Shown: positions 1 through 5,962 of the stretch, one piece after another
Numbering within the stretch: the first letter of the stretch is position 1
How the letters are laid out: the number at the start of each line of letters is the position of its first letter
DNA from: CAZSWS01 sp964610765
Lineage (GTDB): Bacteria; Bacteroidota; Bacteroidia; Bacteroidales; Tannerellaceae
Assembly (NCBI GenBank): GCA_964610765.1
Contig: CAZSWS010000110.1
Span: 1 to 5,962 of the forward strand
Length of the DNA: 5,962 nucleotides
Reading direction: 5' to 3'
Program-made: the position numbers and the translations under genes
The notes under the pieces: generated by a model
What the model was told of the DNA's origin: nothing
Databases searched by the model: none
What the model saw: only the letters and a program-made list of their open reading frames with translations

Positions 1-623
1 TCACTGAAGAAGATTTAGAATACTATAATGTAGCACTGTATAATGAAGACACAACCATTGAATACAAACAACACTTGCTTTCATTATTAGCTACATCCAG
101 ATACATACGTGCTTATCGAATTTTAGAAAAGTACGCACAAGACCCACAATCAGAAGTTGCTGAGTGGGCGCATCTATCACTGATGGAAAGTCGAATGTCA
201 CTTGAATCAGAATTGTCTGAAGAAAAGCAGATATTTATTTCTACCGGATTAGGAGGAAAAAACAACAAACTTCGCTTCTATACGCTGCTTCTCTCATCCG
301 AACACAAACCGTTTGTTGATTTTCAAAAAGAGACTATTCGAAGAGAGTTTTCATTCTTCCTGCCACAAGTAGAAGGTGAGGTGGAGCAGCTTAATATTGG
401 AGAGAATTATGTAGAGGCAACATTTCTGTTACCTATGTCTGTCAATATCAAAGAAGCACTGGATCGCATCATCAATGAATGCAACCAATACGGAAATTTC
501 ATTTCTGACATTTACACAGTAACTAATGTGCGAGAGCTGACGCAAGAAGAAGTGCTTAAATTAGCCAATGCCGAAGCGGTAGAAAACAAAGATAAGAGCG
601 AAGAAGATAAAACCAGCCGTTAA
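1..623 (+). CDS. Conserved protein of unknown function with HEAT-like helical region, 5' partial
   Basis: The reading frame is open from base 3 to the TAA at 621-623, giving 206 residues. No ATG in this frame marks a natural start, so the gene begins upstream of the window. The TTG at 75 could serve as an ORF start, but the 24 codons before it read on smoothly as protein, so I do not take it as the true start. The first roughly 75 visible residues are helix-rich, with a HEAT/TPR-like rhythm of alternating Leu, Ala and acidic positions (for example LLATSRYIRAYRILEKYAQD, then EVAEWAHLSLMESR). The middle part is richer in beta-type sequence (KQIFISTG, KLRFYTLLLS, YVEATFLLP). It ends in a short, highly charged Lys/Glu/Asp tail. 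The visible part has no signal peptide, membrane segment or catalytic motif. A scaffolding or protein-binding role is an inference from the helical repeat only; no function is recognised. Confidence 0.75.
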   Translation, partial: TEEDLEYYNVALYNEDTTIEYKQHLLSLLATSRYIRAYRILEKYAQDPQSEVAEWAHLSLMESRMSLESELSEEKQIFISTGLGGKNNKLRFYTLLLSSEHKPFVDFQKETIRREFSFFLPQVEGEVEQLNIGENYVEATFLLPMSVNIKEALDRIINECNQYGNFISDIYTVTNVRELTQEEVLKLANAEAVENKDKSEEDKTSR

Positions 624-626
624 CGA

Positions 627-1703
627 CTACTCATCATTTCCGGAAATCATGCCGCTACCTATACAGATATGACTATCTGAGTCATAAACAACAGCAAACT
701 GTCCGGGGGCTATACCTTGGATTTTGTCTTCGCTTTCTATGCGATATAAATCGCCTACTCGACTTATTCTCCCCTTCGTAAACTCCGGTGTATGACGCAC
801 TTTAAAGGTTATATCTTTTGTATCATCAAATTCGCCCCAAGGATCCTCAGTTATAAAGTGAAAACCATGCGTGTGAATAAGTTTTCCATATTGTGTATCC
901 GGATCATACCCGTTTGATACATAAATCAAATTGCGATTAATATCTTTTTTGATAACAAACCAAGGACCACCACTTAAACCCAGTCCTTTTCGTTGTCCTA
1001 TGGTATGAAACCAATAACCATTGTGTTTACCTAAAATCTTGCCTGTTTCAAACTCTATGATTTTCCCTTCTTTCTTTCCCAGATAACGCTCAATAAAGTC
1101 GTTATAATCTATCTTACCTAAGAAACAAATACCCTGACTATCACGACGCTGAGCACTGGGCAATTGTTCACGAATAGCTATGTCGCGAACTTCACTTTTC
1201 ATTAAATGCCCGATAGGGAACATCAGCTTCGAAATCTGCAAATTAGTAATTTGTGCTAAAAAATCGGTTTGGTCTTTCACTTTATCTTTGGCAGTAGAAA
1301 GATAGACTTTGCCGTCTCTCTCAGTTGTCGTAGCATAATGACCGGTTGCTATTTTATCAAAATCCCTCCCCCAACGGTCTTCAAAACAGCCAAATTTGAT
1401 GAATCGATTGCACATCATGTCCGGATTAGGCGTTAATCCTCTTTTGACAGATTCAATGGTATAGCTAACTACCTTATCCCAATACTCTTCATGCAGCGAG
1501 ACTATTTCCATACGGCAGCCATATTTTCTAGCCACGTAGGAGGTTATTTCAATATCCTCCTCCGCCGGACAGTCAATGTAGCCATCCGCATCTTCCATAC
1601 CTATTCGTATATAAAAAATGGTTGGGTCATAGCCTGCTTCTTTCAATTGATGAACAACTACAGAGCTATCTACACCTCCGGAAACCAATGCCGCTATATT
1701 CAT
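627..1703 (-). CDS. mnmA: tRNA-specific 2-thiouridylase MnmA
   Basis: This cytoplasmic enzyme (EC 2.8.1.13 family) uses ATP to activate U34 of Lys, Glu and Gln tRNAs, then transfers sulfur from a persulfide relay to make s2U34. The 358-residue product has the usual length. The PP-loop ATP site SGGVDSS is at residues 8-14. The first catalytic Cys is C98, in TPNPDMMCNRFIKF. ATGHY lies at 119-123 and KDQTDFL at 143-149. The second catalytic Cys is C193, in RDSQGICFLGK. The central segment carries HTIGQRKGLGLSGGPWFV, followed by the C-terminal beta-barrel with IAPGQFAVVY near the end. The start is the ATG at 1701-1703, which puts the PP-loop at the expected distance from the N-terminus. It differs from the E. 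coli form in the segment after strand 2 (IRIGMEDADGYIDCPAEED) and in having KDQTDF instead of KDQSYF. Bacteroides genomes often carry several mnmA paralogues, so this may be one of a set. It is convergent with the upstream gene and divergent from the thr operon. Confidence 0.95.
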   Translation of the reverse strand: MNIAALVSGGVDSSVVVHQLKEAGYDPTIFYIRIGMEDADGYIDCPAEEDIEITSYVARKYGCRMEIVSLHEEYWDKVVSYTIESVKRGLTPNPDMMCNRFIKFGCFEDRWGRDFDKIATGHYATTTERDGKVYLSTAKDKVKDQTDFLAQITNLQISKLMFPIGHLMKSEVRDIAIREQLPSAQRRDSQGICFLGKIDYNDFIERYLGKKEGKIIEFETGKILGKHNGYWFHTIGQRKGLGLSGGPWFVIKKDINRNLIYVSNGYDPDTQYGKLIHTHGFHFITEDPWGEFDDTKDITFKVRHTPEFTKGRISRVGDLYRIESEDKIQGIAPGQFAVVYDSDSHICIGSGMISGNDE

Positions 1704-1733
1704 TATACCCTTCTGTCTTTAAGTTTGATACCG

Positions 1734-1741
1734 CAAAGTTA
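1734..1741 (-). promoter_or_regulatory. Probable mnmA promoter, Bacteroidetes -7 box
   Basis: Read on the minus strand, these bases are TAACTTTG, an exact match to the Bacteroidetes sigma-70 -7 consensus TAnnTTTG. They lie 30 bases before the mnmA ATG, so transcription would begin near 1727 and leave a leader of about 24 nt. I see no good TTTG -33 box at the usual spacing of about 20 bases, which is common for this class. The assignment rests on motif and position only. Confidence 0.55.
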
Positions 1742-1925
1742 CAAAACATTTTTTATCCATATAATTATTCAACCCCAACATACCACCCCTTTAACAAGTG
1801 CCTACAAAAGACCTGTTTGGATTTTATTTTTACACAAAAAGAGGGGCAAAATGAATAAAAAATTGAAAAAATCAAACATCTTGTATCATTCTGAGCAAAA
1901 TAGCAGGAGTTTGAAAAAAATAATG

Positions 1926-1933
1926 TAGCTTTG
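1926..1933 (+). promoter_or_regulatory. Probable thr operon promoter, Bacteroidetes -7 box
   Basis: TAGCTTTG is an exact match to the Bacteroidetes -7 consensus TAnnTTTG. Transcription would begin around 1938-1941 and give a thrA leader of about 205 nt, unusually long for a simple promoter and enough to contain the whole structured element. A TTTG at 1910-1913 is only 12 bases upstream, too close for a normal -33 box, and the expected position has no clear match. This box lies just before the leader structure, which supports the idea that the leader is transcribed intact. Confidence 0.5.
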
Positions 1934-1965
1934 CACTATACTTATTAAAATAACGTAAATAAAGA

Positions 1966-2022
1966 ATGGTTATTGATATAGCATATTACACTTGGGCATT
2001 GATGGGCACCCCTGAGGGGTGA
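1966..2022 (+). CDS. Possible short leader peptide upstream of thrA (18 aa)
   Basis: An ATG preceded by A-rich sequence (Bacteroidetes-like initiation context) opens an 18-codon frame, MVIDIAYYTWALMGTPEG, ending in TGA at 2020-2022. It has two Thr and two Ile codons but no run of either, so it is not a classical threonine-attenuator peptide like E. coli ThrL. Its codons 7-10 contain the 5' strand of the leader's closing helix, and its last codons run through the next hairpin, so ribosomes on it would disturb the RNA fold. It may be a chance ORF; the case for it is position alone. Confidence 0.2.
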   Translation: MVIDIAYYTWALMGTPEG

Positions 2023-2111
2023 GTTGAATTATTTTGCAGGAAGTTTATTCCGGGTAGTTGCCTGATGTAGTCATCACGGGAACTATTTAGGTCAAAAAGG
2101 CCAAGTGTAGT
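1985..2111 (+). promoter_or_regulatory. Structured RNA leader of the thr operon, candidate riboswitch or attenuator
   Basis: About 127 nt of the predicted thrA 5' leader can form a closed multi-stem RNA. The closing helix pairs 1985-1995 (ATTACACTTGG) with 2101-2111 (CCAAGTGTAGT) over 11 consecutive pairs, one of them G-U. Inside are three more stems. One is a perfect 6-bp hairpin, CACCCC/GGGGTG (2007-2012 with 2016-2021, loop TGA). A second is a small GGAA/TTCC hairpin (2039-2042 with 2048-2051). The third is a long hairpin at about 2053-2087, made of TAGTT/AACTA, CC/GG and TGATG/CATCA around the loop TAGT, with one G-G mismatch and one bulged C. The closing helix is followed by a U-rich stretch (2111-2126), then the thrA start 35 bases further on. 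I do not recognise the SAM, lysine, TPP, cobalamin or T-box cores. The position upstream of thrA suggests response to threonine, methionine/SAM or a related metabolite, but the ligand and mechanism are inference. Confidence 0.5.
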
Positions 2112-2146
2112 TTAATTTATCTTTAACTAATTCATATTTATCTAAA

Positions 2147-4594
2147 ATGAAAGTACTAAAATTCGGCGGAACATCTGTAGGCTCCGTGAATAGCATTTTA
2201 AATGTAAAAAAAATTGTTGAAGCAATTGACGAACCTGTTATAGTAGTTGTATCTGCTCTAGGAGGCATAACAGACAAGCTCATACTGATTGCTCAACTAG
2301 CCTCCCAAAAAGACCTCACGTACGAAAAAGAATTTTCAGACATCATATCCCGACATCTGGAAGTGATTAATGGGGTTATACCTGAAAAATCACATAGACA
2401 AGATGTACAGGAGCACGTAATGGAGCTACTGGATGATTTGTCTAATATATATAAAGGGGTATATCTCATCTCAGACTTATCTCAAAAAACTTCAGATGCC
2501 ATAGTTAGCTATGGGGAGCGTCTTTCATCCATCATTATCTCTAATGTCATTGAAGACGCACAGCTTTTTGATTCACGTACGTTTATTAAAACCAATTTTC
2601 AATTCAACAAACACATTGTTGATTTTGATCACACCAATCAGCTGATTCATGAAACCTTCAGCCAACTACCTCAACGATCGGTCGTCCCGGGATTTATAGC
2701 CACTAGTTTTGAAAATGGCGAAGTCACCAACTTAGGACGTGGCGGGTCTGACTATACAGCTTCTATTTTAGCAAGCGCACTTGACGCCTCACTATTAGAA
2801 ATATGGACTGACGTTGATGGCTTCATGACGGCAGACCCCAAAGTTATCAGCACGGCTTATGCTATTGAACGCTTAAGCTTTACTGAAGCTATGGAACTTT
2901 GCAATTTTGGTGCTAAAGTGATTTATCCCCCGACTATTTACCCGGTCTATCACAAGAATATACCGATTCGGGTTAGAAATACATTCAACCCGGAAGCACC
3001 CGGCACCTATATTTCTCGTGAAAAGGTAAAAAGCAAAAACAATGATAAATCCTATATTAAAGGCATTTCATCTATCAACGACACTTGCCTAGTCACTGTT
3101 CATGGCTTAGGAATGGTAGGAGTTATTGGCGTAAACTACCGTATATTCAAGACACTTGCCAAGAACGGTATCAGTGTATTTATGGTGTCGCAAGCCAGCT
3201 CTGAAAACAACACTTCATTTGCTGTCAAAAATGCAGATGCCGAGCTAGCTGTCAAAGTACTTGACGAAGAGTTTGCTCTGGAACGTACACAAGGAGAGAT
3301 GAATTCGACTATCGTTGAGAGAGATTTGGCTACAGTGGCTGTTGTTGGTGAAAACATGAAAGGAACGCCGGGTATTGCCGGAAAGCTATTTGGCACCTTA
3401 GGGCGTGCCGGAATAAGCGTAATCTCTTGCGCACAAGGAGCTTCCGAAACCAACATTTCTTTCATCATCAAACTGGACTCATTGCGCAAAGCACTTAACT
3501 CCATTCACGATTCCTTTTTCCTTTCTGAATATAAGGTATTAAACTTATACATCACCGGCGTAGGTACTGTTGGCAGTCATTTATTGAAACAGATTCAAGT
3601 GCAACAGCCTAAGCTGATGAAAAAGCATAGCCTCAAGTTGAAAGTAGTCTGCGTAGCGAATTCAAAAAAATATTTATTTGACAGACAAGGCATTGATTTA
3701 CAAAACTGCTTAGAGGAATTACAGGAAAAAGGCAGCGATAGCACTTCGCAAGCTTTATGCAACCTTATACTGGAAAAGAACATCTACAACTCTGTCTTTG
3801 TTGATTGTACGTCTAATGAAGAAATAGCATCCTTATACGAAACACTTTTAAGCAATAACATTTCGGTTGTTACAGCGAATAAGATAGCCACTTCTTCTTC
3901 GTATGAAACGTATAAAAGGCTAAAAGATACGGCACGCAAAAGAGACATGAAGTTTTTATTTGAGACGAATGTCGGAGCCGGACTCCCTATTATCAACACA
4001 ATGAACGACTTGAGAAATAGCGGCGACCATATCTTAAAGCTGGAAGCTGTCTTATCCGGTACGCTCAACTTTATCTTTAACAAGATTAGCGCAGAGATCC
4101 CATTTAGCGAAGCTGTTAAAATGGCTAAAGAGGCCTTATTTGCCGAACCAGATCCTCGCATTGACCTATGCGGCAAAGACGTGGTTAGAAAACTCGTTAT
4201 TTTAGCCAGAGAAGCCGGGTATAAGGTAGAGCAAACCGATGTAAAAAGAAGTTCGTTCATTCCTGAAGAATACTTCTCGGGATCATTAGCAGACTTTTGG
4301 AACAACCTACATCTGCTTGATGAGAAATTTGAAGAAGAACGAAAAAAGCTGGAAATAGCCAACAAGCGACTTCGATTTGTAGCTCGAATGGAGCGTGGAA
4401 ATTGCGAAGTAAGGCTGGAAGCTGTCGATAGCAGACACCCCTTTTATGACCTAGAAGGTAGCAACAATATCATCATGATATCTACCGAACGGTATCACGA
4501 ATATCCTATGATAATCAAAGGATATGGAGCCGGTGCAGATGTAACTGCTGCAGGTGTATTTGCCGATATCATCTCGATAGCTAACATCAGATAA
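2147..4594 (+). CDS. thrA: Bifunctional aspartokinase / homoserine dehydrogenase
   Basis: This 815-residue fusion catalyses aspartate to aspartyl phosphate (EC 2.7.2.4) and aspartate semialdehyde to homoserine (EC 1.1.1.3), the first and third steps of the threonine/methionine route. It matches the length and domain order of E. coli ThrA. The aspartokinase domain (about 1-290) shows KFGGTS at 5-10, GERLS at 123-127, GRGGSDYTA at 197-205, WTDVDG at 220-225 and GAKVIYP at 255-261. Two ACT-type regulatory segments follow (about 312-385 and 395-460, including VAVVGENM and SCAQGASE), the usual site of threonine feedback. The homoserine dehydrogenase domain starts with the nucleotide-binding GVGTVG at 471-476. 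It continues with TANK at 576-579, TNVGAGLPI at 607-615, LSGTLNFIF at 636-644, the catalytic EPDPRIDLCGKD at 667-678 and GYGAGADVTAAGVFAD near the C-terminus. The ATG at 2147 places KFGGTS at the standard N-terminal position and is preceded by A/T-rich sequence. It is the first gene of the thr operon. Nothing is truncated and no key motif is missing. Confidence 0.97.
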   Translation: MKVLKFGGTSVGSVNSILNVKKIVEAIDEPVIVVVSALGGITDKLILIAQLASQKDLTYEKEFSDIISRHLEVINGVIPEKSHRQDVQEHVMELLDDLSNIYKGVYLISDLSQKTSDAIVSYGERLSSIIISNVIEDAQLFDSRTFIKTNFQFNKHIVDFDHTNQLIHETFSQLPQRSVVPGFIATSFENGEVTNLGRGGSDYTASILASALDASLLEIWTDVDGFMTADPKVISTAYAIERLSFTEAMELCNFGAKVIYPPTIYPVYHKNIPIRVRNTFNPEAPGTYISREKVKSKNNDKSYIKGISSINDTCLVTVHGLGMVGVIGVNYRIFKTLAKNGISVFMVSQASSENNTSFAVKNADAELAVKVLDEEFALERTQGEMNSTIVERDLATVAVVGENMKGTPGIAGKLFGTLGRAGISVISCAQGASETNISFIIKLDSLRKALNSIHDSFFLSEYKVLNLYITGVGTVGSHLLKQIQVQQPKLMKKHSLKLKVVCVANSKKYLFDRQGIDLQNCLEELQEKGSDSTSQALCNLILEKNIYNSVFVDCTSNEEIASLYETLLSNNISVVTANKIATSSSYETYKRLKDTARKRDMKFLFETNVGAGLPIINTMNDLRNSGDHILKLEAVLSGTLNFIFNKISAEIPFSEAVKMAKEALFAEPDPRIDLCGKDVVRKLVILAREAGYKVEQTDVKRSSFIPEEYFSGSLADFWNNLHLLDEKFEEERKKLEIANKRLRFVARMERGNCEVRLEAVDSRHPFYDLEGSNNIIMISTERYHEYPMIIKGYGAGADVTAAGVFADIISIANIR

Positions 4595-4598
4595 ACGC

Positions 4599-4620
4599 AG
4601 CCCTATGTTTAGCGGGCTTT
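4599..4620 (+). other. Weak hairpin just after thrA
   Basis: AGCCC (4599-4603) can pair with GGGCT (4614-4618) around a 10-base loop, and two further T's follow (4619-4620). It starts 5 bases after the thrA stop. The stem is short and the T-run brief, so it is at best a leaky terminator or a processing signal within the operon. Confidence 0.2.
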
Positions 4621-4628
4621 GAAAGTAA

Positions 4629-4654
4629 GTTGGAGTATGCGCATGTACTCCAAC
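4629..4654 (+). other. Perfect inverted repeat between thrA and the kinase gene
   Basis: GTTGGAGTA (4629-4637) is the exact reverse complement of TACTCCAAC (4646-4654), giving a 9-bp stem around an 8-base centre (TGCGCATG) that could add two G-U pairs to leave a CGCA tetraloop. It sits 34 bases after the thrA stop and 30 bases before the next ATG. The 3' side is A-rich and not a T-run, so it is not a standard intrinsic terminator. An mRNA-stabilising or processing hairpin that sets the ratio of ThrA to the downstream products is a reasonable inference; a protein-binding dyad is the alternative. Confidence 0.5.
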
Positions 4655-4684
4655 ATGAATATAAATTTAAAATATAAAAACCAC

Positions 4685-5896
4685 ATGAAACACCTTATCA
4701 TACTTGGGGATGGTATGGCTGATGAGCCCCTTCCCGAATTAGGAGGGAAGACACCTCTACAATATGCACATACCCCCGCCATGGACGAACTAGCTCGTAA
4801 AGGCGTTACCGGACTTTTACAAACCGTACAAGACGGATTTCACCCGGGTAGCGAAGTTGCCAACATGGCCGTGCTAGGGTATGACATGAACGAAGTATAT
4901 GAAGGTCGCGGCGTTCTGGAAGCTGCCAGTATGGGAGTTGAAATACAGCCGGGAGAAATAGCCATGCGATGCAACCTTGTTTTTATTGAAAATGACTTAT
5001 TAATCAATCATTCGGCCGAACATATTTCTACTGAAGAAGCACGCATATTGATTGAATACTTGAACGAGCACTTAGGAGATGAGTTTGCTACCTTTTATCC
5101 GGGTGTATCTTACCGACATTTACTCGTTCTCAAAGAAGGAGACAAACGCTTGAACTGCACTCCTCCTCACGACATCCCTCTAACTCCTTTCCGTCCTGCA
5201 CTTATCAAGCCGGAAGTAAAAGAAGCGGAAGAAACTGCAGAGTTACTAAACAGACTCATTCTCCGCTCACAAGAGCTTCTCAAAGATCATCCGGTAAACA
5301 TTCAAAGAATAAAAGCAGGAAAAAGCCCGGCTAATAGCATCTGGCCATGGTCACCGGGATACAGACCTGCCATGCGAACGTTAAAAGAGTTGTATGGCAT
5401 CCATTCCGGTGCTGTAATATCTGCGGTTGACCTCATTAAAGGCATAGGAAGGTATGCCGGGCTAGATATTATCGAAGTACCCGGTGCAACAGGGCTTTAC
5501 GACACCAATTATCAAGGAAAAGTAGATGCAGCTATTGAAAACCTTCAAACCAAAGATTTTGTATATCTACATATCGAAGCGAGTGACGAAGCAGGACATG
5601 AAGGAGATGTGAAGCTTAAAATTCGCACCATTGAAGATTTGGATGAAAAGGTAGTAGCCCCTATTATACAAGCGGTTAAAAAACTCAAAGAGCCGGTTGC
5701 TATAGCCGTGCTGCCTGACCACCCTACTCCTTGCGCAATCCGCACACACACGGCTGTCCCGGTTCCTTTCATCATCTATAAGCCGAATAATACACCGGAT
5801 GATACACAGCAATACGACGAGTTTTCAGTGCAAGAACACGGTCGGTATGGTCTATTGAAAGGAAATGAGTTTATAAACGCCTTTTTATTTGATTAA
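4685..5896 (+). CDS. apgM: ApgM-family metalloenzyme, probable homoserine kinase
   Basis: This 403-residue cytoplasmic protein belongs to the alkaline phosphatase superfamily and resembles archaeal-type cofactor-independent phosphoglycerate mutase. The metal-binding Asp is D9 in LGDGMADEP. The nucleophile is S56 in HPGSEVANMAVLGYD. ANSIWPWSPGYRP lies at about 216-228. The C-terminal metal ligands lie in HIEASDEAGHEGD (296-308) and DHPTP (345-349), with a further His in RTHTAVPVPF near 355. The start is the ATG at 4685, which places LGDGMAD at the usual N-terminal position. An upstream in-frame TTG at 4619 would add 22 residues unlike the family and would read through the intergenic hairpin. 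Bacteroidetes relatives between thrA and thrC have been proposed as homoserine kinases (the TIGR02535 family), because the operon otherwise lacks thrB. The position here, 90 bases after thrA and 12 bases before thrC, supports that reading. Phosphoglycerate mutase activity (EC 5.4.2.12) remains the alternative and cannot be excluded from sequence. Confidence 0.9.
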   Translation: MKHLIILGDGMADEPLPELGGKTPLQYAHTPAMDELARKGVTGLLQTVQDGFHPGSEVANMAVLGYDMNEVYEGRGVLEAASMGVEIQPGEIAMRCNLVFIENDLLINHSAEHISTEEARILIEYLNEHLGDEFATFYPGVSYRHLLVLKEGDKRLNCTPPHDIPLTPFRPALIKPEVKEAEETAELLNRLILRSQELLKDHPVNIQRIKAGKSPANSIWPWSPGYRPAMRTLKELYGIHSGAVISAVDLIKGIGRYAGLDIIEVPGATGLYDTNYQGKVDAAIENLQTKDFVYLHIEASDEAGHEGDVKLKIRTIEDLDEKVVAPIIQAVKKLKEPVAIAVLPDHPTPCAIRTHTAVPVPFIIYKPNNTPDDTQQYDEFSVQEHGRYGLLKGNEFINAFLFD

Positions 5897-5908
5897 GAGT
5901 AAAAAAAT

Positions 5909-5962
5909 ATGAAATACTACAGCACGAATAAAGAAGTAGCCAGCGTCTCTCTGGAAGAGGCC
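5909..5962 (+). CDS. thrC: Threonine synthase, N-terminal fragment cut by window end
   Basis: ATG at 5909-5911 opens a frame running to the window edge: MKYYSTNKEVASVSLEEA, 18 codons. This resembles the N-terminus of threonine synthase, which typically begins MK-[LY]-Y and continues toward a V-S-[FL]-x-[EQ]-A motif. The enzyme (EC 4.2.3.1) converts O-phosphohomoserine to threonine with pyridoxal phosphate. The PLP-binding lysine lies beyond the window. It begins 12 bases after the kinase stop, with an A-rich lead-in typical of Bacteroidetes, so it is almost certainly co-transcribed. Identification rests on this short match together with operon context. Confidence 0.85.
   Translation, partial: MKYYSTNKEVASVSLEEA

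Larger units (their letters stand above)
1704..2146. other. Divergent intergenic region between mnmA and thrA
   Basis: This 443-base stretch has no convincing protein gene. From the mnmA side it holds the mnmA promoter box (1734-1741), then about 180 bases of A/T-rich sequence in which I see no strong palindrome. Next come the thr operon promoter box (1926-1933), a possible 18-codon upstream ORF (1966-2022), a structured RNA leader (1985-2111), and an unstructured A/T-rich initiation zone (2112-2146) directly before the thrA ATG. The division of the region into two short promoter zones and one long structured leader is the main observation. Confidence 0.7.

Noticed and set aside
1491..1928. 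Plus-strand ORF of 145 codons, and a shorter one at 1622-1858, overlapping the start of mnmA
   Set aside because: Both run antisense through mnmA coding sequence into the A/T-rich intergenic region, have low-complexity composition and no recognisable motif, and would span the mnmA promoter.
1851..1928. 25-codon ORF starting ATGAATAAAAAA upstream of the thr promoter box
   Set aside because: Lys/Asn/Ser-rich from A-rich sequence, with no promoter seen before it, and its stop lies within the TAGCTTTG promoter box; best explained as chance.
2055..2085. TPP-riboswitch resemblance (CCTGAT and GGGAA)
   Set aside because: Only short matches; the TPP core between CTGAT and GGGAA is absent, and a thiamine switch makes no sense before thrA.
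1985..2111. The inverted arms read as terminal repeats of a small transposable element (MITE)
   Set aside because: No target-site duplication is visible next to either arm, the internal sequence has several stems of its own, and the location within the predicted leader fits an RNA element better.
3136..4365. Minus-strand ORFs inside thrA (3136-3504, 3595-3783, 3784-4365)
   Set aside because: Shadows of the strongly supported thrA frame, with Ser/Leu-rich translations and no family signature.
4604..4611. TATGTTTA as an internal -7 promoter box for the kinase gene
   Set aside because: The last consensus base is wrong, no -33 box is present, and the sequence lies in the loop of the weak hairpin.
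4619..4684. Upstream TTG start giving a 22-residue extension of the apgM-like protein
   Set aside because: The extension reads through the perfect hairpin, has no similarity to the family, and the internal ATG at 4685 puts LGDGMAD at the expected N-terminal position.
5545..5812. Minus-strand ORFs inside the apgM-like gene
   Set aside because: They lie opposite the conserved C-terminal metal-binding motifs and show no independent coding signal.

Overview
The window looks like a piece of a Bacteroidales chromosome, close to Bacteroides or a related genus. Four things suggest this. The protein families and the order thrA, apgM-type kinase, thrC are characteristic of Bacteroidetes. Translation starts are preceded by A/T-rich sequence without Shine-Dalgarno motifs. 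Two exact matches to the Bacteroidetes -7 promoter box (TAnnTTTG) lie in the divergent intergenic region. Base composition is moderate and A+T-leaning. The species cannot be resolved from the sequence alone, and nothing here indicates phage, insertion sequences, CRISPR or recent transfer.

Layout. Bases 1-623 (+) are the 3' part of a gene for an unidentified protein with a helical, HEAT-like N-terminal stretch. It converges on mnmA (627-1703, -), a tRNA-U34 2-thiouridylase, and the two stop codons are only 3 bases apart. A 443-base divergent intergenic region (1704-2146) holds the probable mnmA promoter, the probable thr operon promoter, and a long leader that can fold into a closed, multi-stem RNA. 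The thr operon follows: thrA (2147-4594), a fused aspartokinase/homoserine dehydrogenase; an alkaline-phosphatase-superfamily, apgM-like protein (4685-5896) that probably supplies the homoserine kinase step; and the first 18 codons of thrC (5909 to the window end), threonine synthase.

Together the operon covers four steps of threonine synthesis: aspartate phosphorylation, reduction of aspartate semialdehyde to homoserine, phosphorylation of homoserine (by inference), and conversion of phosphohomoserine to threonine. Aspartate-semialdehyde dehydrogenase is not in the window. ThrA carries the ACT-domain region expected for threonine feedback. The structured leader suggests a second level of control on the transcript, and it is the least explained item here. 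A perfect 9-bp hairpin between thrA and the kinase gene could adjust the relative expression of the two.
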